A DNA stretch of 64,000 nucleotides from Deltaproteobacteria bacterium ADurb.Bin207 (GCA_002070115.1 MWCO01000009.1:1-64000); one strand, 5' to 3'; positions 51,014 to 60,651 are shown, counted from the first letter of the stretch. The notes: generated by a model from the letters alone, not told the origin. Program-made: numbers and translations.

Positions 51014-51309
51014 GCGACCTCGAACCGGATCGGGACCAAGAGCCTGAGCGTGAGTCGATGCATCTCGATGACGACGAGGTTCGCTCGCTGTTGCGAAAGG
51101 CCATGCGGGTAGAGCCGCGAACGACCGCAAGTGTGTTGCCTGAAGTCCAACGCAAGATTCGACAACGCTCCCGCGGAAAATTTTTCGCCGACGGCTGGAG
51201 TACGGCTAGCTCGCCGTCCTCAACCTACATCGTCACGAGCATCGTGATGCTTGTCGTGCTTGCCATCATGTATTGGGCGCTCGTCCCAGGCGGATGGGGA
51301 ACCCCCTGA
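51010..51309 (+). CDS. Small membrane protein, possible anti-sigma factor
   Basis: A 99-residue protein with a soluble acidic N terminus of about 70 residues and a single C-terminal membrane helix (YIVTSIVMLVVLAIMYWALV, about 73-92). It overlaps the ECF sigma gene by four bases, the standard position for an anti-sigma factor, but it lacks the HxxxCxxC zinc motif of the ZAS type. Either it is a non-canonical anti-sigma or an unrelated partner. Confidence 0.55.
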   Translation: MSDLEPDRDQEPERESMHLDDDEVRSLLRKAMRVEPRTTASVLPEVQRKIRQRSRGKFFADGWSTASSPSSTYIVTSIVMLVVLAIMYWALVPGGWGTP

Positions 51310-51328
51310 GCACAAAAAACGCGAGGAC

Positions 51329-51367
51329 AAAAAAATACGAGCGCGAATCGTTTGCCATTCGCGCTCG
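51329..51367 (-). terminator. Intrinsic terminator of tRNA-Ala
   Basis: CGAGCGCGAAT (51338-51348) and ATTCGCGCTCG (51357-51367) make a perfect 11-bp stem with an 8-base loop. On the minus strand it is followed by TATTTTTTT (complement of 51329-51337). It starts four bases after the tRNA 3' end, so it ends the tRNA transcript. It could also insulate the opposite gene. Confidence 0.85.
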
Positions 51368-51370
51368 TTG

Positions 51371-51443
51371 TGGAGCTGAAGAGACTTGAACTCTCTACCT
51401 TCTGACTGCCAGTCAGACGCTCTCCCAGATGAGCTACAGCCCC
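51371..51443 (-). tRNA. tRNA-Ala (anticodon GGC)
   Basis: A 73-nt cloverleaf: acceptor GGGGCTG with CAGCTCC, including the G3-U70 wobble that identifies alanine tRNAs; D arm GCTC/GAGC; anticodon stem TCTGA/TCAGA with loop CTGGCAG, anticodon GGC; five-base variable region; T stem GAGAG/CTCTT with loop TTCAAGT; discriminator A73. The 3' CCA is not encoded (CAAC follows), so it must be added by nucleotidyltransferase. It reads GCC and GCU codons. Confidence 0.95.
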
Positions 51444-51513
51444 ATGAGGGAAGCTTCCCCATCGACAGAACCGCCAACAGGGATGCGTAATCTAGCCGTT
51501 AACCCAGCGTATG

Positions 51514-52326
51514 TCACGTACTTTTTTTGGTGGGCATCTTGGGCGGCGGCTCCGTTTTCTGCCCCCCTCTTTCCGTCGGCCGCTTCACCACGCTCTGCCT
51601 GGCCGTCGGTTTGCGTTTCGCCGGTGGAGAAACAGCCGTTTGCGACGATGGCTCCGACCCCTCGGCCGGAGCCGGCTTTGCCACGTCTTTTTGTTTTCGT
51701 CGGTTGGCTGCCTTCTTTTCCGCTCCGCGGGCGGCATTCGCGGACTTGGTGGTCTTGGCCGGTGATTTCTTCGCCGCCTTTTTCGGCTTGTCCTTGGCTC
51801 GCGAATCCTTCGACGGCTTGTCCTTCCGCGCTGTCGATGCTGCCGATGGAGCCGACGCACTTTCGGCTACCCAATCCTCTTCCTCATGCCCTTCGAACGG
51901 AAGACGATGCTCCTCTGCCTCTTCTTCGCTGACCTGGGTGTCAGGCGGAGTCTGTAGGTCCGCTTGACCCTCCAAATCACGTACCGCCGCCAAACCTTCT
52001 CCGTCGTCCATCTCCACCCCCTCTGCTCCCTGCTCGTCCCAATACCCCTCCACGCTCGGATGAATCGACGGAATCGGCGTGTCCGCATCGAAGCTGACGG
52101 CAGAAACATCATCGATGCCCTCTCGTTGCGTCTCCCGTGGATCAGTGTCGCTCAACAACGCCGCCAAAATACCTGCCGAACCCGCGATGACCCGTGGCAC
52201 CATCTCCTGGTCCGCCACCCAAGAAGCGCCATCGCGAATACGACCCTTTACTTGTTGGATCGCCTCACTTTCAGCGATGTGTCGGAGAATTGCCAATCTG
52301 CTTTCCAGCGTCTTTTTCGATACCAC
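51514..52326 (-). CDS. Histone-H1-like Lys/Ala/Pro-rich protein
   Basis: A 270-residue protein of two parts. The first 160 residues are acidic and include a helix and short hydrophobic section (VPRVIAGSAGILAALLSDTD). The last about 110 residues are a Lys/Ala/Pro/Ser-rich tail (KDKPKKAAKKSPAKTTKSAN and similar), like histone H1 tails found in myxobacteria and chlamydia. A DNA-compaction or nucleoid role is probable from composition only. No other domain found. Confidence 0.65.
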   Translation of the reverse strand: MVSKKTLESRLAILRHIAESEAIQQVKGRIRDGASWVADQEMVPRVIAGSAGILAALLSDTDPRETQREGIDDVSAVSFDADTPIPSIHPSVEGYWDEQGAEGVEMDDGEGLAAVRDLEGQADLQTPPDTQVSEEEAEEHRLPFEGHEEEDWVAESASAPSAASTARKDKPSKDSRAKDKPKKAAKKSPAKTTKSANAARGAEKKAANRRKQKDVAKPAPAEGSEPSSQTAVSPPAKRKPTARQSVVKRPTERGGQKTEPPPKMPTKKST

Positions 52327-52562
52327 GGGCGCCTTCTTTCACCTGGGTATGGCCGCGCACGGCTTTACAAGCCTCTATTGTCTCACCGTGATGGGCCATG
52401 GCGTCAACCGCCTATTCCTACCCCCTTGACCCTGCCTCGCTCCCCCCTCATGACCTCGTCTTTCCGTCATCAATAATGATTGAATAAATTCAATTGGTTA
52501 CAAATGAGTCGGCCACAAAGTGGGCCGACCGACTCCCCGGCTGATAAGAGCCATCAAGCTGT
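52327..52562. other. Divergent promoter region with palindrome and hairpin
   Basis: About 236 bases between the H1-like gene and the diguanylate cyclase gene. At 52479-52494 lies a perfect inverted repeat ATTGAAT-AA-ATTCAAT in an AT-rich stretch, a good operator or -10 candidate. At 52508-52529, GTCGGCC and GGCCGAC flank an 8-base loop, a hairpin in the probable leader of the cyclase gene. I could not fit it to a known c-di-GMP riboswitch. Confidence 0.4.
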
Positions 52563-54713
52563 ATGGACTCGCTCGTCCGCACGATACTCCTCGCACGAAG
52601 CGCCCTGCGTCACGGTCTTGGCGTTATCCTCGCTTTGGCCCTTTCCGTATTCCTTGTCACGGACCTGACGTGGAACTTCGACCCTCGGTTTCGGTACCCC
52701 GCGGCCTTGCTGTTTGCGGTTGCTTTCGGGGCTTCCGCTCGCGCGCGGTATCGTCAGTCCGATCTCGTCTCCTCGCGAGGATGGCAAGAAACCGAACTCG
52801 GCATGTTCTCCGTGCTTGGTTTGCTAGGTCTCGCGGCATACGTCGACGGCAATCTCGATGGGTCTACCTACCCGGTCATGTTCATCTTTTTGGTTCTGCT
52901 GTCGGTGCTTGCGGTTCCTTGGGCGACAGCCGTCACCGTTGGCTTTGCGATTTCGGTGGAAGCCGCCGTTCGATTCATTGCCTTCGGTGAAGATGCCCTT
53001 CGATCCTTGTTGCTCCACGGGGTGCTAGCCTCTGCGTTTTCTCTCGTGGGAACCATCGTGATTCGTGCGGAAGTGGCTCGCATCCGAACCCATTCCCGCA
53101 ATCGTCTCGATGCGGAAATCGAACGCATGCATTCTGCCGCGCGGTCCTATCGTCTTCTCGGCGCGACCGCTCGTGTCGATGATCTGAGTGACGAAAATAC
53201 CCCTCCATCATCGGACTTGGATGCGAATCGGCTCGCCCGCTCGAGCGTGGAGGAAATCCATCAAGCCGTGCTCTTTGCTCTTCAGTTGCTCCATCGATCC
53301 CTGGGATTGCACACCGCCATGCTGTTATGGCTTTCGGATGCAAGTCCCCACCTTCGCATCAGCGAACTATCGTCCGATGCGGACAACCTGCTCGAAGGGC
53401 CATTTCCGATGAACGATGGCATCTTTGGTGCCGTCGTCACGGAAAAAAATACCCTTACCCTCTCCAACCTGAAAGCTTCCTACTCGCTTCCCTACTACAC
53501 GGGAGCATGTCCGGTCCGGGCCCTTGCGGCCGTTCCTGTCATGGAAAACGACCAACTGCGCGGGCTCTTGGTGACCGACCGAAAAGACAACGTGGCGTTT
53601 TCTTCCTCAGAACAAGACCTGCTGCTTGCGGCTACGAGGTACATGCTCCGTGCCATCCAAAACGAACGCGTTTTCGTGCAACTCGAACGGGCGAAAGTGG
53701 AACAAGGAAAACTGTACCGTGCTGCGCGAGCCCTTGGCTCCGCCATGAGCGAGCGAGACGTTGTCGAAGCTGGTGTGCGGAGCGCTCGCGAAATCGCTTC
53801 TTTCGACTTCGCTGCCGTGACCCTTTTCGATGAAGCGAAGAAGATGCACGTGATTCGCGCGGTAAGTGGCGATTCCGTACAAGGCCTCGTGGGGGTGAAG
53901 TTTCGACATAACGCGGGCCTCGTATCCATGGTCGTCCAAAACAAACATCCGCTGCCCTATCGGGGTCACTACGATCCAAACAGACAAGTTGTTTTCGCTC
54001 CCCGCGTGGCCCCTGCCCCCATGTCTTCCTTGCTCGTGCTTCCCCTGCTCGTTCATGAACGTCCCTTAGGCACCCTCGTGCTCGGCGCACGAAGACCCGG
54101 CGCTCTTGGCGAGGCCGTCCGTCCCACCCTGGAAGTGCTGGCCAGTCATGTCGCCGTGTCCTTGTCCGGCGCTCGTATGATGAAACGCCTCGAAGAACTC
54201 GCCACCCGTGATGGCCTTACGGGATTGTTCAACAAACGGGCCTTGCTCGAAATGTCCCAGGACAAACTGGCCGCGGCAAAGAGATTCTCGCGAAAACTAA
54301 GCTTGCTCGTCGTGGATATCGACCACTTCAAAAAAGTCAACGACACCTACGGTCACGATCAGGGCGACGTCGTGCTCAAGGGATTGGGCGTCATTTTGCG
54401 AAAAGCAAAGCGAACGACCGACGCCGTCGCGCGTTTTGGCGGCGAGGAATTCATCATCCTTTGTGAAGAAACGGATCGCGAGGGAGCCATGCTCCTTGCC
54501 GAGAGAATTCGTGAAGAACTTCAGCAAACGACCTTCCAAACGCCAAAAGGCGAATTGTCCGTGACTTGCTCCATCGGCATCGCCACCTTCCCGGACGCGG
54601 GTACGGATTGGGATACGCTTTTCAAAGCAGCCGATGAAGCCTTGTACGTTTCCAAACGCTCCGGCCGAAATCGTTGTACCGCCTGGTCTTCCCGACGCGG
54701 CAAAGCCGCTTGA
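52563..54713 (+). CDS. Membrane diguanylate cyclase with GAF domains
   Basis: A 716-residue enzyme. Five to six membrane helices (about 18-180), two GAF-like domains (about 235-385 and 400-545) and a C-terminal GGDEF domain (about 550-705). The active motif is GGEEF (about 626-630), and an inhibitory site RTTD lies five residues before it, so product inhibition is expected. It makes c-di-GMP; the GAF domains probably sense a small ligand or redox state. The pilZ and MshEN proteins elsewhere in the window are possible receptors. Confidence 0.9.
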   Translation: MDSLVRTILLARSALRHGLGVILALALSVFLVTDLTWNFDPRFRYPAALLFAVAFGASARARYRQSDLVSSRGWQETELGMFSVLGLLGLAAYVDGNLDGSTYPVMFIFLVLLSVLAVPWATAVTVGFAISVEAAVRFIAFGEDALRSLLLHGVLASAFSLVGTIVIRAEVARIRTHSRNRLDAEIERMHSAARSYRLLGATARVDDLSDENTPPSSDLDANRLARSSVEEIHQAVLFALQLLHRSLGLHTAMLLWLSDASPHLRISELSSDADNLLEGPFPMNDGIFGAVVTEKNTLTLSNLKASYSLPYYTGACPVRALAAVPVMENDQLRGLLVTDRKDNVAFSSSEQDLLLAATRYMLRAIQNERVFVQLERAKVEQGKLYRAARALGSAMSERDVVEAGVRSAREIASFDFAAVTLFDEAKKMHVIRAVSGDSVQGLVGVKFRHNAGLVSMVVQNKHPLPYRGHYDPNRQVVFAPRVAPAPMSSLLVLPLLVHERPLGTLVLGARRPGALGEAVRPTLEVLASHVAVSLSGARMMKRLEELATRDGLTGLFNKRALLEMSQDKLAAAKRFSRKLSLLVVDIDHFKKVNDTYGHDQGDVVLKGLGVILRKAKRTTDAVARFGGEEFIILCEETDREGAMLLAERIREELQQTTFQTPKGELSVTCSIGIATFPDAGTDWDTLFKAADEALYVSKRSGRNRCTAWSSRRGKAA

Positions 54714-54766
54714 TATCTCTTCTCCAAAGCCTCGAAAACCGCCGACCCCAGGTCGTTGCGCCGCGA

Positions 54767-55798
54767 TTATGGCTCGTGGTTTGGCTCCGCCTCGCGTTTT
54801 TGCGCCTTGTCCCGTGACTCATAGGCAAGGATGATCTTCTGTACGAGAGGGTGCCGGACCACATCCACCTCGGTGAATGTGCAAAAGCTAATCCCTTCGA
54901 TATGACCAAGCAAAGAACGGGCTTCCACCAGCCCGCTGCAATGGCCCGAAGGTAAATCCACCTGCGTGATGTCTCCCGTCACCACCGCTTTCGAAGCATG
55001 CCCAAGACGTGTCAAAAACATTCGCATCTGATCGCTCGTCGCGTTCTGTGCTTCATCAAGAATGACGAAACAATCGTTGAGCGTTCTGCCACGCATGAAG
55101 GCGAGCGGTGCCACTTCGATCTGACCTCGTTGAATCAGCGCTTGCGCCTTCTCAAAATCCATCATGTCGTGCAACGCATCGTATAAGGGCCTCAAGTAGG
55201 GATTTACTTTCTCCGCGAGATCTCCCGGTAAAAACCCAAGTTTTTCTCCCGCTTCCACGGCGGGACGCGCCAGGATGATCCGCTTGACCTTGTGTTCAGC
55301 CAACGATTGGACCGCCATGGCCATGGCTAGATAGGTTTTCCCAGTGCCCGCTGGACCAATTCCGAACGTCAGGTCATGCGTGCGTATGCTTTGTAAGTAT
55401 CGCTTTTGATTAGGAGTTTTGGGCGAGATGGTGCGCTTGTTGGGCGTCACGACCAAAAGATCCGTAAACATCTCTCGCAGCGATAAACTCCCATCCCTGC
55501 GCATGAAACGAAGCCCCCGAATCATGTCCGCAGTCGTCAAACGAATCCCAGAAGACAGGGTATCGACGGCTTCCAAAAGAAAACGCTCCACGAGGGCGAC
55601 TCGATCGCCTTGCCCGGAAACATGAATGACCGTTCCCCGAAGGCCGATTTCTACGTCCAACTCGGCAGCAATGGCTTTGAAAGTGGCCTCGGAAGCCCCC
55701 GCCAGAGCCAGCAACACCGAGGTGTCTTCCACTTCGACTTCCGCACGCACATGCGTGGCTGAATGAGAATGTACGTTCGACAGGGAGCTGCGCGTCAT
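54767..55798 (-). CDS. PhoH family ATPase
   Basis: A 343-residue PhoH-like protein: an N-terminal KH-like domain (about 10-90), then a P-loop ATPase with GIGPAGTGKTYLAMA, LARPAVEAGEKLGFLPGD, Walker B VILDEAQNATSDQM and TGDITQVDLP. It is of the PhoH1/YbeZ type that works with the YbeY ribonuclease in RNA metabolism, but ybeY is not seen here. ATG at 55798; the longer frame to 55936 is not PhoH-like and would enter the porin promoter region. Confidence 0.9.
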   Translation of the reverse strand: MTRSSLSNVHSHSATHVRAEVEVEDTSVLLALAGASEATFKAIAAELDVEIGLRGTVIHVSGQGDRVALVERFLLEAVDTLSSGIRLTTADMIRGLRFMRRDGSLSLREMFTDLLVVTPNKRTISPKTPNQKRYLQSIRTHDLTFGIGPAGTGKTYLAMAMAVQSLAEHKVKRIILARPAVEAGEKLGFLPGDLAEKVNPYLRPLYDALHDMMDFEKAQALIQRGQIEVAPLAFMRGRTLNDCFVILDEAQNATSDQMRMFLTRLGHASKAVVTGDITQVDLPSGHCSGLVEARSLLGHIEGISFCTFTEVDVVRHPLVQKIILAYESRDKAQKREAEPNHEP

Positions 55799-55965
55799 TG
55801 AAAACGAGCTTATCGCTAGAAATGCGCCGACGCACGCTCCGTCTGGTTGGCAAGCCTTTGCGCCCATTTCCCCAAGCGACCGCCCGGAAGCTAGACATAC
55901 TTGACGCGGCTGCTGGCAACCAAGCACGATGCGCAAACAATTCGTATTCCCAGGAGGTTGCCCTG

Positions 55966-57786
55966 ATGCGCACTGCTCCCGTGCTTGCCTTCGCTGCGCT
56001 TGTCTTGTCCTTCAGTGGTTCCGCCGCGGCCCAGCCCACCGACGACGTCCCCCAGGCTTCACCGTCTTCCCAAGAGGCTCCGGACAACGAACGAGCAGAG
56101 CCATCACCGCATCGGAGAGTGCGACGATTGCGGCTCCCTCCTTTTACCCGATCGGTACGAGGTCCGGTTTTTACCCCTGCGCCTCTCGCTCCGACGCATG
56201 GCTCGCCTCCAGCTTCGGAACCCGAGCCCAACACCCAACCTCCGCCCGTTTCCGCCGATCCCTCTTTCCCGATGACCACGGACGATGCCCTTTCCCATGG
56301 CGGAAAACCACCAACACAGGCCTTCGAGTTCGGCGATCCAAGCGTCGGCGTGGATGGACTTCCCCTGGCAGGCTATCACGATGGCCGCTTCTATCTTCGA
56401 AATCGCACGGATTATTTTCGTTTGTTTTTACGATCTCGCCTTCATCTCGACGCCCACAGCGCGTTCGGACCGGGTGTGGAGCATACGGACCTGAAACCGA
56501 CCTTGCTCTTGCGGCGTGCTCGGATAGAGCTAGCCGGCGAAATCATGGGGCATTGGCAATGGGAACTCCAATTCGAAGCAGGTCCCACCGCCTTCAACAA
56601 TGCGTCGGGCACCACCGAAGCCAGCGCGGCACCCGCCGGCGTCCAACCCACCGCCGAAACCGCTGCCTATGCCCCCGTTCAGACCGCCGGCTACAGCACT
56701 CGCCCTTTGAACGCGTACGTCAACTATCGCGCCTCCGACCATTTCAATATCAAAATCGGACAGTTCAACATCCCCTTCACCGCGGAGAACCGTACCTCCA
56801 CCAATAACATTTCCTTCTTGGAGCGCGCCATGCCCACCCGCGCGTGGGGAGCCCCAGAAACCCAGGATATCGGAGCCATGGTGTGGGGTCATCTCGACCA
56901 ACGAACCCTGTTTTGGAGCTGGGCCGTCTTGCAAGGCGATGGCCCCAATCGTCCCAATGCGGATAGTCGCGCGATGACCGCCGCGCGGGTATATACGCGC
57001 CCCCTCGCAACGGAAAAGGGCCCTCTGCAACTGCTCCAAATTGGCGCAAGCTTCAAATATGCCATGCATGACAAGAACTTCGTCGCCTACGACTACCCCT
57101 CCATGGGCACGCAAAGCGGATATCGATTCTGGACTCCCAGCTATACGGATTCGGTTGGTATGGGACGTAAAATCCACGTCATCCCTTCGGGAGCGCAAAT
57201 CGGTGTCGCCGGCGAACTTCGGGTCCCCTTCGATCGATGGGACCTGCGATCCGAAGTCGTGTACTTGAACAACAACACCCGAGAAGGAGTCGACGGCTTC
57301 CAAAAACAATATACCGAACGCTTCGGAACGATGAAGGGCGTTGCCTATCACGTCACCGCATCCTACTGGCTCTTGGGAAAACCTTTCTTTCCGGGCATCG
57401 TGGGTGATCGACAGCCCTCACGCTTACAACTCGACAAACCCGACCCGGGAGTCCCGCCCCACGGTGTCGAATTGGCACTCAAATGGGAACAGCTCATCGC
57501 CAATTACCAAAGCGCGGCGCGAAGCGGACAGGTCGATGAGAACAACATCGATGGCGATATCCGCGTCAATGCCGTGTCCGCAGCCGCGAGTTATTGGGCT
57601 TCCAAACACCTGCGCGTATCACTCAACTACGTCCTGAACCACTTTCCAGAGGCAAGTGCGACGGGTTCCTCGGAACAACGTGCCAAGGCTCCAGGAAATC
57701 GAATCGCACCGGGACTCGATAATGAGGCGAGACAATCCGCTACGACCTTGCACGAAGTCGCCGCACGGATCGCAGTGGCATTCTGA
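55966..57786 (+). CDS. Outer-membrane porin, phosphate-selective OprO/OprP-like
   Basis: A 606-residue exported protein with signal peptide MRTAPVLAFAALVLSFSGSA (to AAAQ). After a long Pro/Ser/Thr linker (about 24-130), the barrel starts around FRLFLRSRLHLDAHSAFG and LLLRRARIELAGEIMGHWQWE, as in the OprO/OprP family, and ends with a C-terminal aromatic residue (Phe) usual in outer-membrane proteins. It may take up phosphate or other anions. AGGAGG lies eight bases before the ATG at 55966. Divergent from phoH. Confidence 0.85.
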   Translation: MRTAPVLAFAALVLSFSGSAAAQPTDDVPQASPSSQEAPDNERAEPSPHRRVRRLRLPPFTRSVRGPVFTPAPLAPTHGSPPASEPEPNTQPPPVSADPSFPMTTDDALSHGGKPPTQAFEFGDPSVGVDGLPLAGYHDGRFYLRNRTDYFRLFLRSRLHLDAHSAFGPGVEHTDLKPTLLLRRARIELAGEIMGHWQWELQFEAGPTAFNNASGTTEASAAPAGVQPTAETAAYAPVQTAGYSTRPLNAYVNYRASDHFNIKIGQFNIPFTAENRTSTNNISFLERAMPTRAWGAPETQDIGAMVWGHLDQRTLFWSWAVLQGDGPNRPNADSRAMTAARVYTRPLATEKGPLQLLQIGASFKYAMHDKNFVAYDYPSMGTQSGYRFWTPSYTDSVGMGRKIHVIPSGAQIGVAGELRVPFDRWDLRSEVVYLNNNTREGVDGFQKQYTERFGTMKGVAYHVTASYWLLGKPFFPGIVGDRQPSRLQLDKPDPGVPPHGVELALKWEQLIANYQSAARSGQVDENNIDGDIRVNAVSAAASYWASKHLRVSLNYVLNHFPEASATGSSEQRAKAPGNRIAPGLDNEARQSATTLHEVAARIAVAF

Positions 57787-57801
57787 ACGACAATTGACCC
57801 A

Positions 57802-58794
57802 TCAGCGCGGAAGAGCAACCCAATCGAGCGTTCCCCCTTGGTACGCTGGAGGTTGCACTTCCGGCCTGGTGAGAAAGTACGTGGCCGTGACACCGCCAGC
57901 GATGATCGCCGCCGCCCCACCCCAAAACCACCATTTTTTCGTCATCGGCTCCGTTTCCACGACAAGCTTCGCGCGAAGATTGGCCTTTTGACCAGGCGCC
58001 ACCTCCAAAGCCGACTCGTACGTCATGAACCCCTTTTTTACCACCTGCACACGGTAAGTCCCCGCAGGACGCGTCAGATCGACGGGCGCCAATCCCACGT
58101 CATGACCATCCACCATCACCACCGCACGAGGCTGATCACTCTCCACGTGAATCGTCGCGGGAAGCTCATCAAGCTCCAACTTCAATCTCTCCCTCGCGTT
58201 GGGCGCAAACGTCTTGTTCACCAACACATCCTCATGACCAGGACGGGATGCCTGAATGAGATGTACCCCCGGATCGATCACCACCTCGAACGTCGCCGAC
58301 GGCGGCACACCCGCGACGAGCACTCCCGGTTCCCCCCCCTCATAGGGAAGCAAAGGACGCCCGTCGATGGCAATGCGCGCTGAAGAAGGCAGCAACGTTA
58401 TCGTGACTCGAGCAAGCACCTGGGTTTCTATGCTCTCGAGCAACGCCCGGGCTTCTTCGAGTTGTGCCTCGGGTAACCCCGATGGATCCGATAGCACTTT
58501 GCGAAACGACGATCGGGCCAGGATGTAGCGTCCGAGCGCACGCTGACAATACCCGATGTTGAAGGTCACGACGGGAGCAGGCTTGAGTTGGTCGGCTTTT
58601 TCGAAATGAACGAGGGCTTCCGACCATTGACCGGCTTTGACCGCGCTCGTTCCCGCAATGAATGCCTCCCGAGCCGCGAGCGTCACAGGATCTTCCGTGG
58701 TGGGAGCCGCCTTTTTCTTCTGGGCATGAACGGGCCCCATGGTGAACAACACACCACAAGCGACGACCGTGACAAGAAGTGCGCGATAACGCAT
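57802..58794 (-). CDS. TPR and PEGA domain protein
   Basis: A 330-residue exported protein: a signal peptide (MRYRALLVTVVACGVLFTMG, cut after HAQ), a TPR-like helical section (about 40-130: AAREAFIAGTSAVKAGQWSE, FEKADQLKPAPVVTFNIGYC), then two PEGA beta domains (about 150-270), a membrane helix (WWFWGGAAAIIAGGVTATYF) and a short tail. Such TPR-PEGA proteins are frequent in Myxococcota and probably bind cell-wall or envelope partners. ATG at 58794; an extended frame upstream is a shadow of the POT gene. Confidence 0.75.
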   Translation of the reverse strand: MRYRALLVTVVACGVLFTMGPVHAQKKKAAPTTEDPVTLAAREAFIAGTSAVKAGQWSEALVHFEKADQLKPAPVVTFNIGYCQRALGRYILARSSFRKVLSDPSGLPEAQLEEARALLESIETQVLARVTITLLPSSARIAIDGRPLLPYEGGEPGVLVAGVPPSATFEVVIDPGVHLIQASRPGHEDVLVNKTFAPNARERLKLELDELPATIHVESDQPRAVVMVDGHDVGLAPVDLTRPAGTYRVQVVKKGFMTYESALEVAPGQKANLRAKLVVETEPMTKKWWFWGGAAAIIAGGVTATYFLTRPEVQPPAYQGGTLDWVALPR

Positions 58795-59031
58795 CAAAGA
58801 TAAGAATGCCCTGTTCTGGCCCGGTTCACAACCCACAAGCCCATTTCGCAACGAAAGCCTTGGAAGGCCGCCCCTTGTCCCGCCATCGATTCGTGCCGCT
58901 TGCCTGGGGCCTGCTCCCACGAGTCCCCCAGCCGTCCAACGAAATACACCCTTTGGATGAGGCCAGTGGCAGCACTGCTTCGCTTCCGTAATCCCGTGCC
59001 CATGACACGACGGTAATGGTATGGGACGGCC

Positions 59032-60426
59032 ATGACCCAACCCCGCACGTCTTCCACGACCCCGGAGCCTTTCCATCGCAGTTTTTGGACGGCGAATGCC
59101 ACCGAACTGCTGGAGCGAGGCGCGTATTACGCGATGGCCTCGTTCGTGGTGATCTACTTGGGTCGCCTCGGCATGGGGAATTATTGGCCGAGCACCCTCA
59201 ATAGCTTGCTTTGGACCCTCGTGTACTTCTTGCCCATCTTGTCGGGAACGATCGCGGACCACATCGGCTTTCGAAAAGCTCTGCTCATCGCTTTCGTATT
59301 GCTTACCGCGGGCTACTTGCTCATGGGTGCCCCCGTCTGGATAGGAGGTGCGCAACTTGCCGAAAAAGCAACCGATGAGGTGACCGCTCCCATCTGGATC
59401 GGCCTATGTGTCGCGGGCGCGATCCTGCTCATCGGATTGGGGGGATCGGTCGTAAAACCCTGTATTTCAGGGACCGTGCAAAAAACCGCGGGACAGCGCG
59501 CCACCCTTGCCTTCGCCATCTTCTACATGGTCATCAACATCGGTTCGCTTTTTGGACGCGGCGCCGCTTATGTGGTGCGAACCCACTCCACCCTCGTATC
59601 CATTTTCGCCGTCGCCGCCGCTTGCTCGACCGCTGCCTTTCTCACCGTGCTTTTCGTTTTTCGTGACCCCGAAAAAGACCTAGGTGCCTCGGCCTCGGAC
59701 AAACCAAAACGATCCGTAGGGCGAATCCTCCTCGATATGCTTTTGGTGCTGAAAAACGTGCGGTTCTCGTTGTTTTTGCTCGCGAACTCCGGGTTCACCT
59801 TCCTGTACGCTCAAGTCTATAACGTGATGCCCCTCTACCTCGAAAAAGTCCTGGAGCATAAACCACCCGTCGACATCTATACGATGGCAAATCCGTTCAC
59901 CATCGTGTTCTTCCAACTCGCCATTACAAAAATGTTCGGAAAAATAAAGCCGATCGTGTCGATCGTCATCGGTACCTTGCTCATCGGCGCCTCCATGATC
60001 ATCAACCTCATCCCCATCTTCGTCCAAGGAGGCCCCCGCATCACCGTCGCCAACCTCCTGCCCCTCGGCTCCCTGTTCATCGTGTTGACCGTCGCTCTCG
60101 TTGCCTTCGGAGAACTATTTGCCCAAGCTCGTACCTACGAGTACATCGGCGCTCTCGCCCCCAAAGGCCAAGAAGGCCTTTTCCTGGGCTATGCCAACCT
60201 GCCCATGGCCATTGGCGCCTTGGTCGGTGGGCCGGTCGGAGCCTTCCTGTTCAACGAAATCATGTGCAAAAACGCGGTAAAACAAGAGGATGGCTTGCTC
60301 CACCTCGATACGACCTACGCGAGCCTCGGGTGGGGAATCCTCATGGGCGTAGGTCTCTTCTCCGCCGCGATGATGTGGCTTTACAATCGATGGGTGACCC
60401 ACAGTCCCCAGCCATCACATAACTAA
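59032..60426 (+). CDS. POT/PTR family peptide transporter
   Basis: A 464-residue major facilitator with about 12 helices. The N-terminal motif ELLERGAYYAMASFVVIYL corresponds to the proton-coupling ExxER region of POT transporters, and GTVQKTAGQRATLAFAIFYM is the second family motif. It imports di- and tripeptides with protons. The loop with PEKDLGASASDKPKRS is polar. The start ATG at 59032 lies in a divergent region with the TPR-PEGA gene. Confidence 0.85.
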   Translation: MTQPRTSSTTPEPFHRSFWTANATELLERGAYYAMASFVVIYLGRLGMGNYWPSTLNSLLWTLVYFLPILSGTIADHIGFRKALLIAFVLLTAGYLLMGAPVWIGGAQLAEKATDEVTAPIWIGLCVAGAILLIGLGGSVVKPCISGTVQKTAGQRATLAFAIFYMVINIGSLFGRGAAYVVRTHSTLVSIFAVAAACSTAAFLTVLFVFRDPEKDLGASASDKPKRSVGRILLDMLLVLKNVRFSLFLLANSGFTFLYAQVYNVMPLYLEKVLEHKPPVDIYTMANPFTIVFFQLAITKMFGKIKPIVSIVIGTLLIGASMIINLIPIFVQGGPRITVANLLPLGSLFIVLTVALVAFGELFAQARTYEYIGALAPKGQEGLFLGYANLPMAIGALVGGPVGAFLFNEIMCKNAVKQEDGLLHLDTTYASLGWGILMGVGLFSAAMMWLYNRWVTHSPQPSHN

Positions 60427-60651
60427 GCGTAATTATAGGTTTTTTTCGGATACTTGAGCCTCGCTGGCCTTCAGCCCTCCATGGCCTTGTCAGAAAAGCC
60501 AAGCCCAAAACGGGACCCCTCCCCCAGGCACCGTCAAGCCCGAAGCAATGGTTGTCTGGATCAAGGGAGGAGAACCACGAACTCGCCCAAGAATGGACAA
60601 GCCGTCATGCTCAAAGCCACTGTCGCCAAAAACGGCATGAGCGACGATACG
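60427..60651. other. Intergenic region between convergent genes
   Basis: About 225 bases between the ends of the transporter and EF-G-like genes. A run of seven T bases follows the transporter stop (GGTTTTTTTCGG near 60440) without a clear stem before it, so it is at most a weak terminator. The remaining sequence has short open frames but no ribosome site or known RNA. Confidence 0.4.

Noticed and set aside
52500-52562. c-di-GMP riboswitch before the cyclase
   Set aside because: The hairpin is present, but the GEMM consensus core could not be found.
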